Source of the DNA: Ancylobacter novellus DSM 506
Lineage (GTDB): Bacteria > Pseudomonadota > Alphaproteobacteria > Rhizobiales > Xanthobacteraceae
Reading direction: 5' to 3'
Length of the DNA: 64,000 bases
Assembly: GCF_000092925.1 (NCBI RefSeq)
Contig: NC_014217.1
Span: forward strand, 1,674,001-1,738,000
Shown: in pieces, positions 16,098 to 24,351 of the stretch
Position numbering within the stretch: position 1 is the first letter of the stretch
How the letters are laid out: each line of letters opens with the position of its first letter
The notes under the pieces: model-generated
Seen by the model: only the letters and a program-made list of their open reading frames with translations
The model's database searches: none
Told to the model about the DNA's origin: nothing
Position numbers and translations under genes: made by a program

Positions 16098-18299
16098 ATG
16101 ATGCGGCAGTACGAGCTCGTCGAGCGCGTCCGCCGGTACAATCCGAATACCGACGAGGCGTTGCTTGACCGCGCTTACGTCTATGCAATGCGCGCCCACG
16201 GCACCCAGAAGCGGGCCTCGGGCGATCCCTATTTTTCGCATCCGCTCGAAGTCGCCGCCATCCTGACCGACCTCAAGCTCGACGACGCCACCATCGTCGC
16301 GGCGCTGCTGCACGACACCATCGAGGATACCGAGACCACCCGCGAGGAGATCGACCGCATCTTCGGGCCGCAGATCGGCGCGCTGGTCGAGGGCCTGACC
16401 AAGATCAAGAAGCTCGACCTCGTCTCCAAGCAGGCCAAGCAGGCGGAGAATCTGCGCAAGCTCCTGCTCGCCATCGCCGATGACGTGCGGGTGCTCCTCG
16501 TCAAGCTCGCCGACCGCCTCCACAACATGCGCACGCTGAAATGGGTGCCGGAGGAGAAGCGCTCGCGCGTCGCGCAGGAGACGCTCGACATATATGCCCC
16601 GCTCGCCGGCCGCATGGGCATGCACGACATGCGCGAAGAACTGGAGGACCTCTCCTTCCGCCAGCTCTCGCCGGAAGCCTACGAGTCCATCCGCACCCAG
16701 CTGCAGGTGCTGAAGGAGAAGAACGGCGAGATGGTCGCGGCGATCGAGCGCGAACTGTCCGACGCCGTGATTCAGAAGGGGCTGTCGGCTGTCGTTAGGG
16801 GACGGGAGAAGCGGCCCTATTCCATCTGGCGCAAGATGGAGCAGAAATCGATCGCCTTCGAGCAGCTCTCCGACATCTACGGCTTCCGCATCCTCGTCGA
16901 GAAGACCGAGGAGTGCTACGCCGCGCTCGGCGTCGTCCATACCAGGTGGCCGCTCGTGCCGGGTCGCTTCAAGGACTACATCTCGACCCCCAAGCAGAAC
17001 GACTACCGCTCCCTGCACACCACCATCGTCGGCCCCGGGCGCCAGCGCGTCGAACTGCAGATCCGCACCCGGCAGATGCACGAGATCGCCGAATACGGCA
17101 TCGCCGCCCACGCGCTCTACAAGGACGCCAACGGCGCCGACATGCTCACCCGCGATTCCAGCGCCTATGCCTGGCTGCGGCGCACCATCGAATTGCTGGC
17201 AGAAGGATCGAGCCCGGAGGAATTCCTCGAGCACACCAAGCTCGAGCTGTTCCACGACCAGGTGTTCTGCTTCACGCCCAAGGGGCGGCTGATCATCCTG
17301 CCGCGCCGGGCGACGCCGATCGACTTCGCCTATGCGGTGCATACCGGCGTCGGCGACCGCGCAGTCGGCGCCAAGGTGAACGGCAAGATCTCGCCGCTGG
17401 TCTCCGAGTTGCAGAACGGCGACGAGGTGGAGATCATCACCTCCAATGCGCAGACGCCGCCGGCGGCGTGGGAATCCATCGTCGTCACCGGCAAGGCGCG
17501 CGCCGCCATCCGCCGCGCCACCCGCGCCGCGGTGCGGGCCCAATATGCCGGGCTCGGCAAGAAGATCGTCGAACGCGCCGTGGCGCGCGCCGGCAAGGCA
17601 TTCTCCGAGGAGAAGCTCACCGCTGCCGCCGGGAGGCTGGCGCGCCATTCGCTGGAGGACGTCTATGCCGCTGTCGGGCGCGGCGAGATGCGCGCCGACG
17701 ACGTGGTGAAGGCGATCTACCCCGAATGGACCGGCCCGCGACCGGAGGAGCGGGCCGCGCCGAAGGGAGAGGGCTGGTTCGAGCTTGAGCAGGGCCAGAG
17801 CCTCAAGTTCAAGATCCCCGGTATCGAGAGCGACCCGGACCCGAAGACGGCGATCCCGATCCGCGGCATCAACCGCGAATTGCCCGTGCGCTTCGCGCCG
17901 AATGGTGGCGCGGTGCCGGGCGACCGCATCGTCGGCATCCTCACGCCGGGCGAGGGAATCACCGTCTACCCGATCCAGTCGCCCGCTCTTCAGGATTTCG
18001 AGGAGGAGCCGGAGCGCTGGCTCGACGTGCGCTGGGACGTCGATGAGAACGACCCGCAGCGTTTCCCGGTGCAGATCGTGGTGGTGGCGATTAACGAGCC
18101 CGGCTCGCTGGCGCAGATCGCCCAGGTGATCGGCGAGCGCGACGGCAATATCGAGAATCTGCGCATGTCCTCGCGCTCGGCGGACTTCCACCGCATGGTC
18201 ATCGACATCGGCGTCTACGACCTCAGGCACCTCAACGGCATCATCGCCGACCTACGCGCCCGCCCGGTCGTCTCAAGTGTGGAAAGGGTGAACGGGTAG
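16098..18299 (+). CDS. rsh: Bifunctional (p)ppGpp synthetase/hydrolase (RelA/SpoT homologue)
   Basis: Makes and degrades the alarmone (p)ppGpp under nutrient stress. The 733 residues show an active HD hydrolase (H48, HD at 72-73, ED at 76-77), a synthetase domain (RGREKRPYSIWRKM, about 234-247), and the RFKD motif at 290-293. That motif belongs to the RXKD class of bifunctional enzymes rather than the RelA-type EXDD. A TGS domain (DQVFCFTPKG onward) and a C-terminal ACT domain (QIVVVAINEPGSLAQIAQVI) follow. This is likely the main long RSH of the organism. Two adjacent ATG codons allow either to start. Confidence 0.95.
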   Translation: MMRQYELVERVRRYNPNTDEALLDRAYVYAMRAHGTQKRASGDPYFSHPLEVAAILTDLKLDDATIVAALLHDTIEDTETTREEIDRIFGPQIGALVEGLTKIKKLDLVSKQAKQAENLRKLLLAIADDVRVLLVKLADRLHNMRTLKWVPEEKRSRVAQETLDIYAPLAGRMGMHDMREELEDLSFRQLSPEAYESIRTQLQVLKEKNGEMVAAIERELSDAVIQKGLSAVVRGREKRPYSIWRKMEQKSIAFEQLSDIYGFRILVEKTEECYAALGVVHTRWPLVPGRFKDYISTPKQNDYRSLHTTIVGPGRQRVELQIRTRQMHEIAEYGIAAHALYKDANGADMLTRDSSAYAWLRRTIELLAEGSSPEEFLEHTKLELFHDQVFCFTPKGRLIILPRRATPIDFAYAVHTGVGDRAVGAKVNGKISPLVSELQNGDEVEIITSNAQTPPAAWESIVVTGKARAAIRRATRAAVRAQYAGLGKKIVERAVARAGKAFSEEKLTAAAGRLARHSLEDVYAAVGRGEMRADDVVKAIYPEWTGPRPEERAAPKGEGWFELEQGQSLKFKIPGIESDPDPKTAIPIRGINRELPVRFAPNGGAVPGDRIVGILTPGEGITVYPIQSPALQDFEEEPERWLDVRWDVDENDPQRFPVQIVVVAINEPGSLAQIAQVIGERDGNIENLRMSSRSADFHRMVIDIGVYDLRHLNGIIADLRARPVVSSVERVNG

Positions 18300-18362
18300 G
18301 GAACCGTTAACCCTGTTTGGCGTTGCCTCGTCAGCCCACGAAGCCGATCAGGGGAGATCGCG

Positions 18363-18557
18363 ATGGCGACCGAGCAGTTCCAGGCCAATTTCCGCATCGT
18401 CTCAGGCGTCGCCAAGGAATTCTGGGGCCGTATCGCCGGTGATGGCCTGCTGGCCGCCAGCGGGCGCGTCGAGCAGTTGGCCGGCGAGGCCGCGCTCGCC
18501 TGCGTCCGCGCCCGTGTCCGCAGCGTGCCGCGCGACCTGCCGCCGACCGGAGCCTGA
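18363..18557 (+). CDS. Small CsbD-like protein
   Basis: A 64-residue protein with an AGGGGAGA ribosome site. The segment FWGRIAGDGLLAASGRVEQLAGEAA resembles the conserved W-G-x-x-T-D-D-x-L-x-x-x-x-G-x-x-x-Q-L-x-G pattern of CsbD general-stress proteins, although it is divergent. The rest is basic and ends with a proline-rich tail. It lies between rsh and pyrE. A stress role is only suggested by the family. Confidence 0.55.
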   Translation: MATEQFQANFRIVSGVAKEFWGRIAGDGLLAASGRVEQLAGEAALACVRARVRSVPRDLPPTGA

Positions 18558-18644
18558 CCTAAGGGCAGGGCGGAACGGCCGTGACGCGACCGGGAAGATC
18601 GGTTATCACCTCGGCCGCCCGTCAACATCCTCCCGGTCCTCGCG

Positions 18645-19238
18645 ATGACACAAGACGAAGTCGTGGCCGAATTCCGCGCGGCCGGTGCGCTGCTCGAAGG
18701 CCATTTCATCCTCTCCTCCGGCCTGCGCAGCCCGGTCTTCCTGCAGAAGATGTTCATCTTCCAGGATCCGGTGCGCACGGCGCGGCTGTGCAAGGCGCTG
18801 GCCGAGAAGGCCGAGGCCGCCTTCGGCAAGATCGACTATGTCGTCTCTCCCGCCGTCGGCGGCATCGTGCCGGGCTATGAGACCGCGCGGCATCTCGGCG
18901 CCAAGGCGGTGTTTGTCGAGCGCGAGGATGGCAAGTTCCAGCTGCGGCGCGGCTTCACCATTCCCGAGGATGCGCGCGTGCTGATGGTGGAGGACATCGT
19001 CACCACCGGCCTGTCCTCGCGCGAATGCCTCGCGGCTATCGCCGAGCATTCGCAGAACGTCGTCGGTGCCGCCTGCCTGATCGACCGTTCCAACGGCAAG
19101 GCCGATCTCGGCGTGAAGCTGGTCGCGCTGGCCAGGCTCAACATCCCGGCCTATCCGGCCGACGCTCTGCCGCCCGAGCTCGCCGCCCTGCCGCCCGTCA
19201 AGCCCGGCAGCCGCGGCATCCAGGGCGTGAAGGCGTAA
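18645..19238 (+). CDS. pyrE: Orotate phosphoribosyltransferase
   Basis: Converts orotate and PRPP to OMP in pyrimidine synthesis. The 197 residues are typical of the type with the PRPP motif [11 protein letters not shown] and a flexible loop. [15 protein letters not shown] is the substrate-pocket region. [15 protein letters not shown] near the start binds the phosphate/orotate side. It is followed five bases later by pdxJ and heads the pdxJ-acpS-lepB-rnc-era-recO run. Confidence 0.95.
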   Translation: MTQDEVVAEFRAAGALLEGHFILSSGLRSPVFLQKMFIFQDPVRTARLCKALAEKAEAAFGKIDYVVSPAVGGIVPGYETARHLGAKAVFVEREDGKFQLRRGFTIPEDARVLMVEDIVTTGLSSRECLAAIAEHSQNVVGAACLIDRSNGKADLGVKLVALARLNIPAYPADALPPELAALPPVKPGSRGIQGVKA

Positions 19239-19243
19239 GCGCC

Positions 19244-20017
19244 ATGACCCATCCCGTCTCGCCGATCCGCCTGGGCGTGAACGTCGACCACGTCGCCACC
19301 GTGCGCAATGCCCGCGGCGGGCTGCTGCCCGATCCGGTGCGCGCCGCCGAGCTCGCCTGCGCGGCCGGCGCCGACGGCATCACCGCGCATCTGCGCGAGG
19401 ACCGCCGTCACATACGCGACGCCGACATGCGCCGCCTGCGCCAGCTCTCCGCGCCGCTGAATTTCGAGATGGCGGCGACCGACGAGATGGTGGCGCTGGC
19501 TATCGAGCTGAAGCCGCATGCCTGCTGCCTCGTCCCCGAGCGGCGCGAGGAGCGCACCACCGAGGGCGGGCTCGACGTGATCGGCGGCGGCATCGACCTC
19601 GCCCACAAGGTCGAGAAGCTGGGCGCGGCCGGCATCCGTGTCTCGCTCTTCGTCGCGCCCGACGAGGACCAGATCGCCCGTGCCGCCGACATCGGCGCGG
19701 CGGTGATCGAATTACACACTGGCGCCTGGTGCGACTTCATCGCTGCCGGCCGTCAGGCGGAAGCGGAGGCGGAGTTCGCCCGGCTCAAGACAGCGGCCGG
19801 GCAGGGCGCCGGGCTGGGGCTGGAGATCCATGCCGGCCACGGCCTCGACTATGCGACCGCCGAGACGATCGCCGCCGTCGAGCCGGTACGCGAGCTCAAT
19901 ATCGGCCATTTCCTCATCGGCGAGGCGATCTTCGTCGGGCTGGAGGAGGCCATCCGCCAGATGCGCGCGGCGATGGCGCGCGGGCGCGCCCGCATCGGCG
20001 CGCCGCGGGCGGCGTGA
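19244..20017 (+). CDS. pdxJ: Pyridoxine 5'-phosphate synthase
   Basis: Final ring-closing step of DXP-dependent vitamin B6 synthesis, joining 1-deoxyxylulose 5-phosphate and 3-amino-2-oxopropyl phosphate. The 257 residues form the usual TIM barrel: [18 protein letters not shown] at the start, HLREDRRHI, and HAGHGLDY near the C-terminus with [14 protein letters not shown]. The start is five bases after the pyrE stop. acpS follows eight bases later. Confidence 0.95.
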   Translation: MTHPVSPIRLGVNVDHVATVRNARGGLLPDPVRAAELACAAGADGITAHLREDRRHIRDADMRRLRQLSAPLNFEMAATDEMVALAIELKPHACCLVPERREERTTEGGLDVIGGGIDLAHKVEKLGAAGIRVSLFVAPDEDQIARAADIGAAVIELHTGAWCDFIAAGRQAEAEAEFARLKTAAGQGAGLGLEIHAGHGLDYATAETIAAVEPVRELNIGHFLIGEAIFVGLEEAIRQMRAAMARGRARIGAPRAA

Positions 20018-20024
20018 GGCGGCC

Positions 20025-20435
20025 GTGATCATCGGGATCGGTTCCGACATCACCGATGCGCGGCGTGTCGCCGAGGTGCTGGAGCGCCATGGCGAGCGCT
20101 TCCTCGACCGCGTCTTCACGCCCATCGAGCGCGCCAAATCCGACCGTCGGGCTCGCCGCGCCGAAAGCTACGCCAAGCGCTTCGCCGCCAAGGAGGCCTG
20201 TGCCAAGGCGCTCGGTACCGGGCTGGCGCAGGGTGTGTTCTGGCGCGACATGGGCGTGGTCAACCTGCCGTCGGGCCGGCCGACCATGGAGCTGACCGGC
20301 GGCGCCCGCGCCCGGCTCGACGCCATCACCCCGGCCGGCTACGAGGCGCGCATCGACCTCACCATCACCGACGACGGCCCGCTGGCGCAGGCCTTCGTCA
20401 TCATCAGTGCGGTTCCGAAAGCGCAGGGCGCGTGA
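20025..20435 (+). CDS. acpS: Holo-[acyl-carrier-protein] synthase
   Basis: Transfers phosphopantetheine from CoA to ACP. The GTG start gives [14 protein letters not shown], with the Mg-binding aspartate in GSDI. The second motif is [16 protein letters not shown] with the conserved glutamate and lysines. 136 residues fits the family. Its position between pdxJ and lepB is the standard alphaproteobacterial order. Confidence 0.94.
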   Translation: MIIGIGSDITDARRVAEVLERHGERFLDRVFTPIERAKSDRRARRAESYAKRFAAKEACAKALGTGLAQGVFWRDMGVVNLPSGRPTMELTGGARARLDAITPAGYEARIDLTITDDGPLAQAFVIISAVPKAQGA

Positions 20436-20559
20436 CCATCCGTAAGCTCGTGCGATCGTGAGCCGCGCGCGTTGCCGCGGCCTCTGCGAGCGGCTATAGG
20501 AGCCGCACGGGCGCCGATGGCAGGCGCTGGCCGTGCCGCGAGGCGCACCGGAAAGCGAC

Positions 20560-21315
20560 ATGACTTCGACCACCGAACCGAAGAAGAAGGAAGGCGGACT
20601 CGGCGAGACCGTCAAGGTGATCATTCAGGCGTTCCTGATCGCCATCCTGATCCGCACCTTCCTTTTCCAGCCCTTCAACATCCCTTCCGGCTCGATGAAG
20701 GAGACGCTGCTCGTCGGCGATTATCTCTTCGTCTCGAAGTTCAGCTACGGCTATTCGCGCTTCTCGCTGCCCTTCGCGCCACCGCTGTTCGACGGACGCA
20801 TCCTCGGCTCGACGCCCAATCGCGGCGACGTCGTGGTGTTCAAGCTGCCGCGCGATGAATCGACCGATTACATCAAGCGCGTGATCGGCCTGCCGGGCGA
20901 CGAGATCCAGATGATTGACGGCGTGCTGCACATCAACGGCCAGGCCGTGAAGCGCGAGGACGCCGGCTACTGGATGGACGACGAGGGCGGCGGGCGCGTC
21001 GAGCGCGTCAAACGCTGGACCGAGACCCTGCCGAACGGGGTGAGCTATTACACGCTCGACCTCGTCGACAACGGCTTCTACGACAACACCCCGGTCTACA
21101 AGGTGCCGGCCGACCACTATTTCATGATGGGCGACAACCGCGACAACTCCACCGACAGCCGCGTGCTCAGCCAGGTTGGCTATGTGCCCTATGAGAACCT
21201 CATCGGCCGCGCGCAGGTCATCTTCTTCTCGGTGAAGGAAGGCGACGCCGCCTGGCAGTTCTGGAAGTGGCCCTGGACGGTGCGCTGGGACCGCCTGTTC
21301 TCCTTCGTGCGATGA
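20560..21315 (+). CDS. lepB: Signal peptidase I
   Basis: Inner-membrane protease that removes Sec and Tat signal peptides. The 251 residues include one N-terminal membrane helix (VIIQAFLIAILIRTFLF). The catalytic serine is S45 in PSGSMKETL and the lysine K106 in YIKRVIGLPGD. The GDNRDNSTDSR box is intact. The chosen ATG gives MTSTTEPKKK, a short charged cytoplasmic end. Its stop overlaps the rnc start (ATGA). Confidence 0.95.
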   Translation: MTSTTEPKKKEGGLGETVKVIIQAFLIAILIRTFLFQPFNIPSGSMKETLLVGDYLFVSKFSYGYSRFSLPFAPPLFDGRILGSTPNRGDVVVFKLPRDESTDYIKRVIGLPGDEIQMIDGVLHINGQAVKREDAGYWMDDEGGGRVERVKRWTETLPNGVSYYTLDLVDNGFYDNTPVYKVPADHYFMMGDNRDNSTDSRVLSQVGYVPYENLIGRAQVIFFSVKEGDAAWQFWKWPWTVRWDRLFSFVR

Positions 21316-22043
21316 CGCGCGGCAAAGGTCGCAGCGAGCCGCGCGGCGACGACGAGGCCGGGCTCGACGCGCTGGAAGCCGCGCTCGGGCACCGCTTCGC
21401 CAGCCGCGCGCATCTGCGGCTGGCTCTGACCCACATCAGCTCCGTCACCGGCGCGCAGGGTTCGCAGGCGCGGGTGCGCTCCTATCAGCGGCTGGAATTC
21501 CTCGGCGACCATGTGCTGGGGCTCGTCGTCTCCGACATGCTCTACCGCGCCTATCCCAATGCGGAGGAGGGCGAACTCTCCCGGCGCCTCGCCGATCTCG
21601 TCTGCGAGGAGGCCTGCGCCGAGGTCGCCCGCGCGATGGATCTCGGCCCATATATCCGGCTCGGCCCCGGCGAAGACCGCACCGGCGGGCGCGAGCGGCC
21701 GGCGATCCTCGCGGATGTGGCCGAAGCCGTGCTGGCGGCGGTCTATCTCGATGCCGGCTTCGAAGCCGCCGAGGCCATGGTCGAGAAATTCTGGCGCCCC
21801 CGCCTGTCCACGCCGGGAAGCTCGGCCCGCGATCCTAAGACCGCGCTGCAGGAATGGGCGCAGGGGCGCGGCCTGCCGCCGCCGCACTATCGGCTGGTGG
21901 AACGTTCGGGCCCCGATCATAATCCCGAGTTCCGCATCGCCGTCGAGCTGCCGGGCTATACGGCGATCGAGGCGACCGGACCGTCGAAGCAGGTGGCCCA
22001 GAAGGCCGCTGCTGCCGCCTTTCTCGAACGAGTAACTGCATGA
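21312..22043 (+). CDS. rnc: Ribonuclease III
   Basis: Double-strand-specific endoribonuclease for rRNA processing and mRNA control. The 243 residues have the signature QRLEFLGDHVLGL (E62 and D66) and the second acidic site in DVAEAVLAAVYLDAG. A C-terminal dsRNA-binding domain (DPKTALQEWAQGRGLPPPHY ...) follows. It overlaps both lepB and era by ATGA junctions, so the three are translated together. Confidence 0.95.
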   Translation: MTRGKGRSEPRGDDEAGLDALEAALGHRFASRAHLRLALTHISSVTGAQGSQARVRSYQRLEFLGDHVLGLVVSDMLYRAYPNAEEGELSRRLADLVCEEACAEVARAMDLGPYIRLGPGEDRTGGRERPAILADVAEAVLAAVYLDAGFEAAEAMVEKFWRPRLSTPGSSARDPKTALQEWAQGRGLPPPHYRLVERSGPDHNPEFRIAVELPGYTAIEATGPSKQVAQKAAAAAFLERVTA

Positions 22044-22954
22044 ACGAGCCTATCGGCGACACGCGCTGCGGTTTCGTCGCCCTCATCGGGGCGCCGAACG
22101 CGGGCAAGTCGACCCTCACCAACGCCCTCGTCGGCACCAAAGTGTCCATCGTCTCGCACAAGGTGCAGACGACACGCTCGCTGGTGCGCGGCATCGCGCT
22201 CGAAGGGACGACGCAGATCATCCTCGTCGACACGCCCGGCATCTTCGCGCCCAAGCGCCGGCTGGAGAAGGCGATGGTGCGCTCGGCCTGGAGCGGGGCG
22301 GGCGACGCCGACGCCGTCGTGTTGCTGGTCGACGCCCGTGCGGGCATGACCGAGGATGTCGAGGCGATCATCAAGGGGCTCGCCGACGTGAAGCGGCCGC
22401 GGGCGATCCTGCTCAACAAGATCGACCTCGTTAAGCGCGACAGCCTGCTGGAACTCGCCGCCAAGGTGGCCGAACTCATCAGCTTCGACCGGCTGTTCAT
22501 GGTCTCGGCGCAGAACGGCGACGGCCTCAAGGAGCTGCGCGAATGGCTTGCGCAGACCCTGCCGCTCGGTCCCTGGCTCTATCCCGAGGACCAGATCTCT
22601 GACGCGCCGATGCGCTCGCTGGCCGCCGAGATCACGCGCGAGAAGCTGTTCCACCGACTGCACGAGGAGCTGCCCTACCGTTCGACGGTGGAGACCGACT
22701 CCTGGCAGGAGCGCAAGGACGGCTCGGTGCGCATCGAGCAGACCATCTTCGTCGAGCGCGAGAGCCAGCGGAAGATCGTGCTCGGCAAGGGCGGCGAAAC
22801 CATCAAGGCGATCTCCATGGCCGCCCGCAAGGAGCTGACCGAGATCGTCGAGGCGCCGGTGCACCTGTTCCTGTTCGTGAAGGTGCGCGAGAACTGGGCC
22901 GACGACCCCGAACGCTACCGCGAGATGGGGCTCGACTTCCCGCAATCCGACTGA
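22040..22954 (+). CDS. era: GTPase Era
   Basis: Essential GTPase that binds the 16S rRNA 3' end during 30S assembly. The 304 residues include G1 GAPNAGKST, the G3 motif VDTPG, the G4 motif NKID, and a C-terminal KH domain with GKGGETIKAI. The ATG overlaps the rnc stop. recO follows after seven bases. Confidence 0.96.
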   Translation: MNEPIGDTRCGFVALIGAPNAGKSTLTNALVGTKVSIVSHKVQTTRSLVRGIALEGTTQIILVDTPGIFAPKRRLEKAMVRSAWSGAGDADAVVLLVDARAGMTEDVEAIIKGLADVKRPRAILLNKIDLVKRDSLLELAAKVAELISFDRLFMVSAQNGDGLKELREWLAQTLPLGPWLYPEDQISDAPMRSLAAEITREKLFHRLHEELPYRSTVETDSWQERKDGSVRIEQTIFVERESQRKIVLGKGGETIKAISMAARKELTEIVEAPVHLFLFVKVRENWADDPERYREMGLDFPQSD

Positions 22955-22961
22955 GGCCGCC

Positions 22962-23693
22962 ATGGAGTGGTCCGACGAGGGCATCATCCTGGGCCTGCGC
23001 CGGCATGGCGAAGGCAATGCCATCGTCGAGCTGATGACCGCCGCGCATGGGCGCCATCTCGGCCTCGTGCGCGGCGGCGGCTCGCGCCGGCAGGCGGCGG
23101 CGCTTCAGCCCGGCAATGGCGTGCAGGCCACATGGCGGGCGCGGCTCGACGAGCATCTCGGGACCTTCGCGCTGGAAGTGACCACGCCCCGCGCGGGCCG
23201 GCTGATGGGCGCGGCGCATTCGGCCTTCGCCCTCAGCCATATCGGCAGCCTCATCCGCATGCTGCCCGAGCGCGATCCACATCCGGAGCTGCACGACGTG
23301 CTCACCGCCATGGTCGAGCATCTCGACGAGCCGCGGCTCACCGGCATGATGATGGCGCGCTTCGAACTGATGATGCTGTCCGAGCTCGGCTTCGGGCTCG
23401 ACCTGGAGAGCTGCGCCGCCACCGGCGGGCGCAACGACCTGCTCTATGTCTCGCCGAAATCCGGCCGAGCGGTCAGCCGCGACGCCGGCGAGCCCTGGCG
23501 CGCGCAGCTGCTGAACCTGCCGTATTTCCTGATCGGCGAGGTCGCGGAGCCGCCGTCGCCAGGCGACGTCGATGCCGCCTTCGACCTGACCGGGCATTTC
23601 CTCGCCCGGCGCGTGTTCGAGCCGCGCGGGATACCAATGCCGGAATCCCGTGCGGCCCTGTTGCTGGCGCTGCGCCGCACCGCCGCTCAGTAG
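22962..23693 (+). CDS. recO: DNA repair protein RecO
   Basis: RecFOR-pathway mediator that loads RecA on SSB-coated single strands and anneals DNA. The 243 residues begin with the OB-fold MEWSDEGIILGLRRHGEGNA and continue with the helical bundle (LSELGFGLDLESCAATG). The cysteine-poor zinc region is typical of alphaproteobacteria. It is the last gene of the pyrE-recO run. Its 3' end overlaps the convergent small exported protein gene by seven bases. Confidence 0.93.
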   Translation: MEWSDEGIILGLRRHGEGNAIVELMTAAHGRHLGLVRGGGSRRQAAALQPGNGVQATWRARLDEHLGTFALEVTTPRAGRLMGAAHSAFALSHIGSLIRMLPERDPHPELHDVLTAMVEHLDEPRLTGMMMARFELMMLSELGFGLDLESCAATGGRNDLLYVSPKSGRAVSRDAGEPWRAQLLNLPYFLIGEVAEPPSPGDVDAAFDLTGHFLARRVFEPRGIPMPESRAALLLALRRTAAQ

Positions 23694-23995
23694 AGCAGCG
23701 TCGCGAAGGTCGGGTCGGCGTAGTAGTTGCCGTTGTGGAAGTACCGCCTGCCGATCCAGACCATGTTGCACATGGGGACCTGGAGATAGACGGTACGGCC
23801 CAACGCATCGCGCCTGACGACGGAGCGCTCCCGGCACACATTCGTCCAGCCGACATGGCCGGTCGACGACGCGACCGGCGGAGCGGCCGCCTTGGTGAGG
23901 CCGAGATAATGATAGGTTGGCGTCTGGGCGCTGGCAGGGACCGCGTACAGCCCCGCGAGAGCGCCCGCCAATATGGCAGCGAGCACTGTTTTCAT
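23687..23995 (-). CDS. Small exported protein, function unknown
   Basis: A 102-residue protein with a Sec signal peptide (MKTVLAAILAGALAGLYA, cleavage after ASA). The mature part has two cysteines that could form a disulfide (NVCRERSV and VPMCNMVW) and a tyrosine/asparagine-rich end (FHNGNYYADPTF). No family recognised. The start at MKTVLAA is chosen because GGGAG lies upstream and the signal peptide is then complete. Confidence 0.7.
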   Translation of the reverse strand: MKTVLAAILAGALAGLYAVPASAQTPTYHYLGLTKAAAPPVASSTGHVGWTNVCRERSVVRRDALGRTVYLQVPMCNMVWIGRRYFHNGNYYADPTFATLLY

Positions 23996-24351
23996 CGCGA
24001 CTCTCCCCCCGAACAGCCGTGAGGAGAACAATACTCCCGCGGGTGGTATTTGCCTATAATTTAATTCGAAAATCAAACTAGTGTCGTTTCATGTCGAACG
24101 AAACCCAAGCGAAACCAATGATTGTATCCAATCCTTTATGTTATTGATAATGAACGAGTTTGACTCATATGCGTGCATGCGATGCACGGCGTATGGGAGC
24201 TTCGTTTCGCAGTTTCTCCACCCAACGGCGTAGTGGCGCATTTTGTCGCAACCTCGGCGCGAAAATGAGCGGGCAGCAATCGCCGCGCAAAGCGCACAGG
24301 GACGGTCGTTCGCGTCTTGTTCCCGACGGCGCTTCGATGTAGCCAGTGAGC
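23996..24351. other. AT-richer intergenic region upstream of parC
   Basis: About 356 bases with visibly lower GC than the surroundings, especially 24040-24170. It separates the divergent small exported protein gene and parC, so it should carry both promoters. It contains a near-perfect inverted repeat (24166-24195). Short reading frames here lack ribosome sites and family resemblance. Confidence 0.6.
24166..24195. promoter_or_regulatory. Inverted repeat upstream of parC
   Basis: CGTGCAT-GCG-ATGCACG is a perfect 7-bp inverted repeat, extended by CATAT / GCGTATG to an imperfect 30-base palindrome. It sits about 160 bases before the parC start. It may be a dimeric-regulator operator or an RNA hairpin. 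Confidence 0.5.

Noticed and set aside
15855..18230. A 791-codon open frame antisense to rsh
   Set aside because: rsh is fully supported by motifs. The antisense product is low-complexity and has no homologous features.
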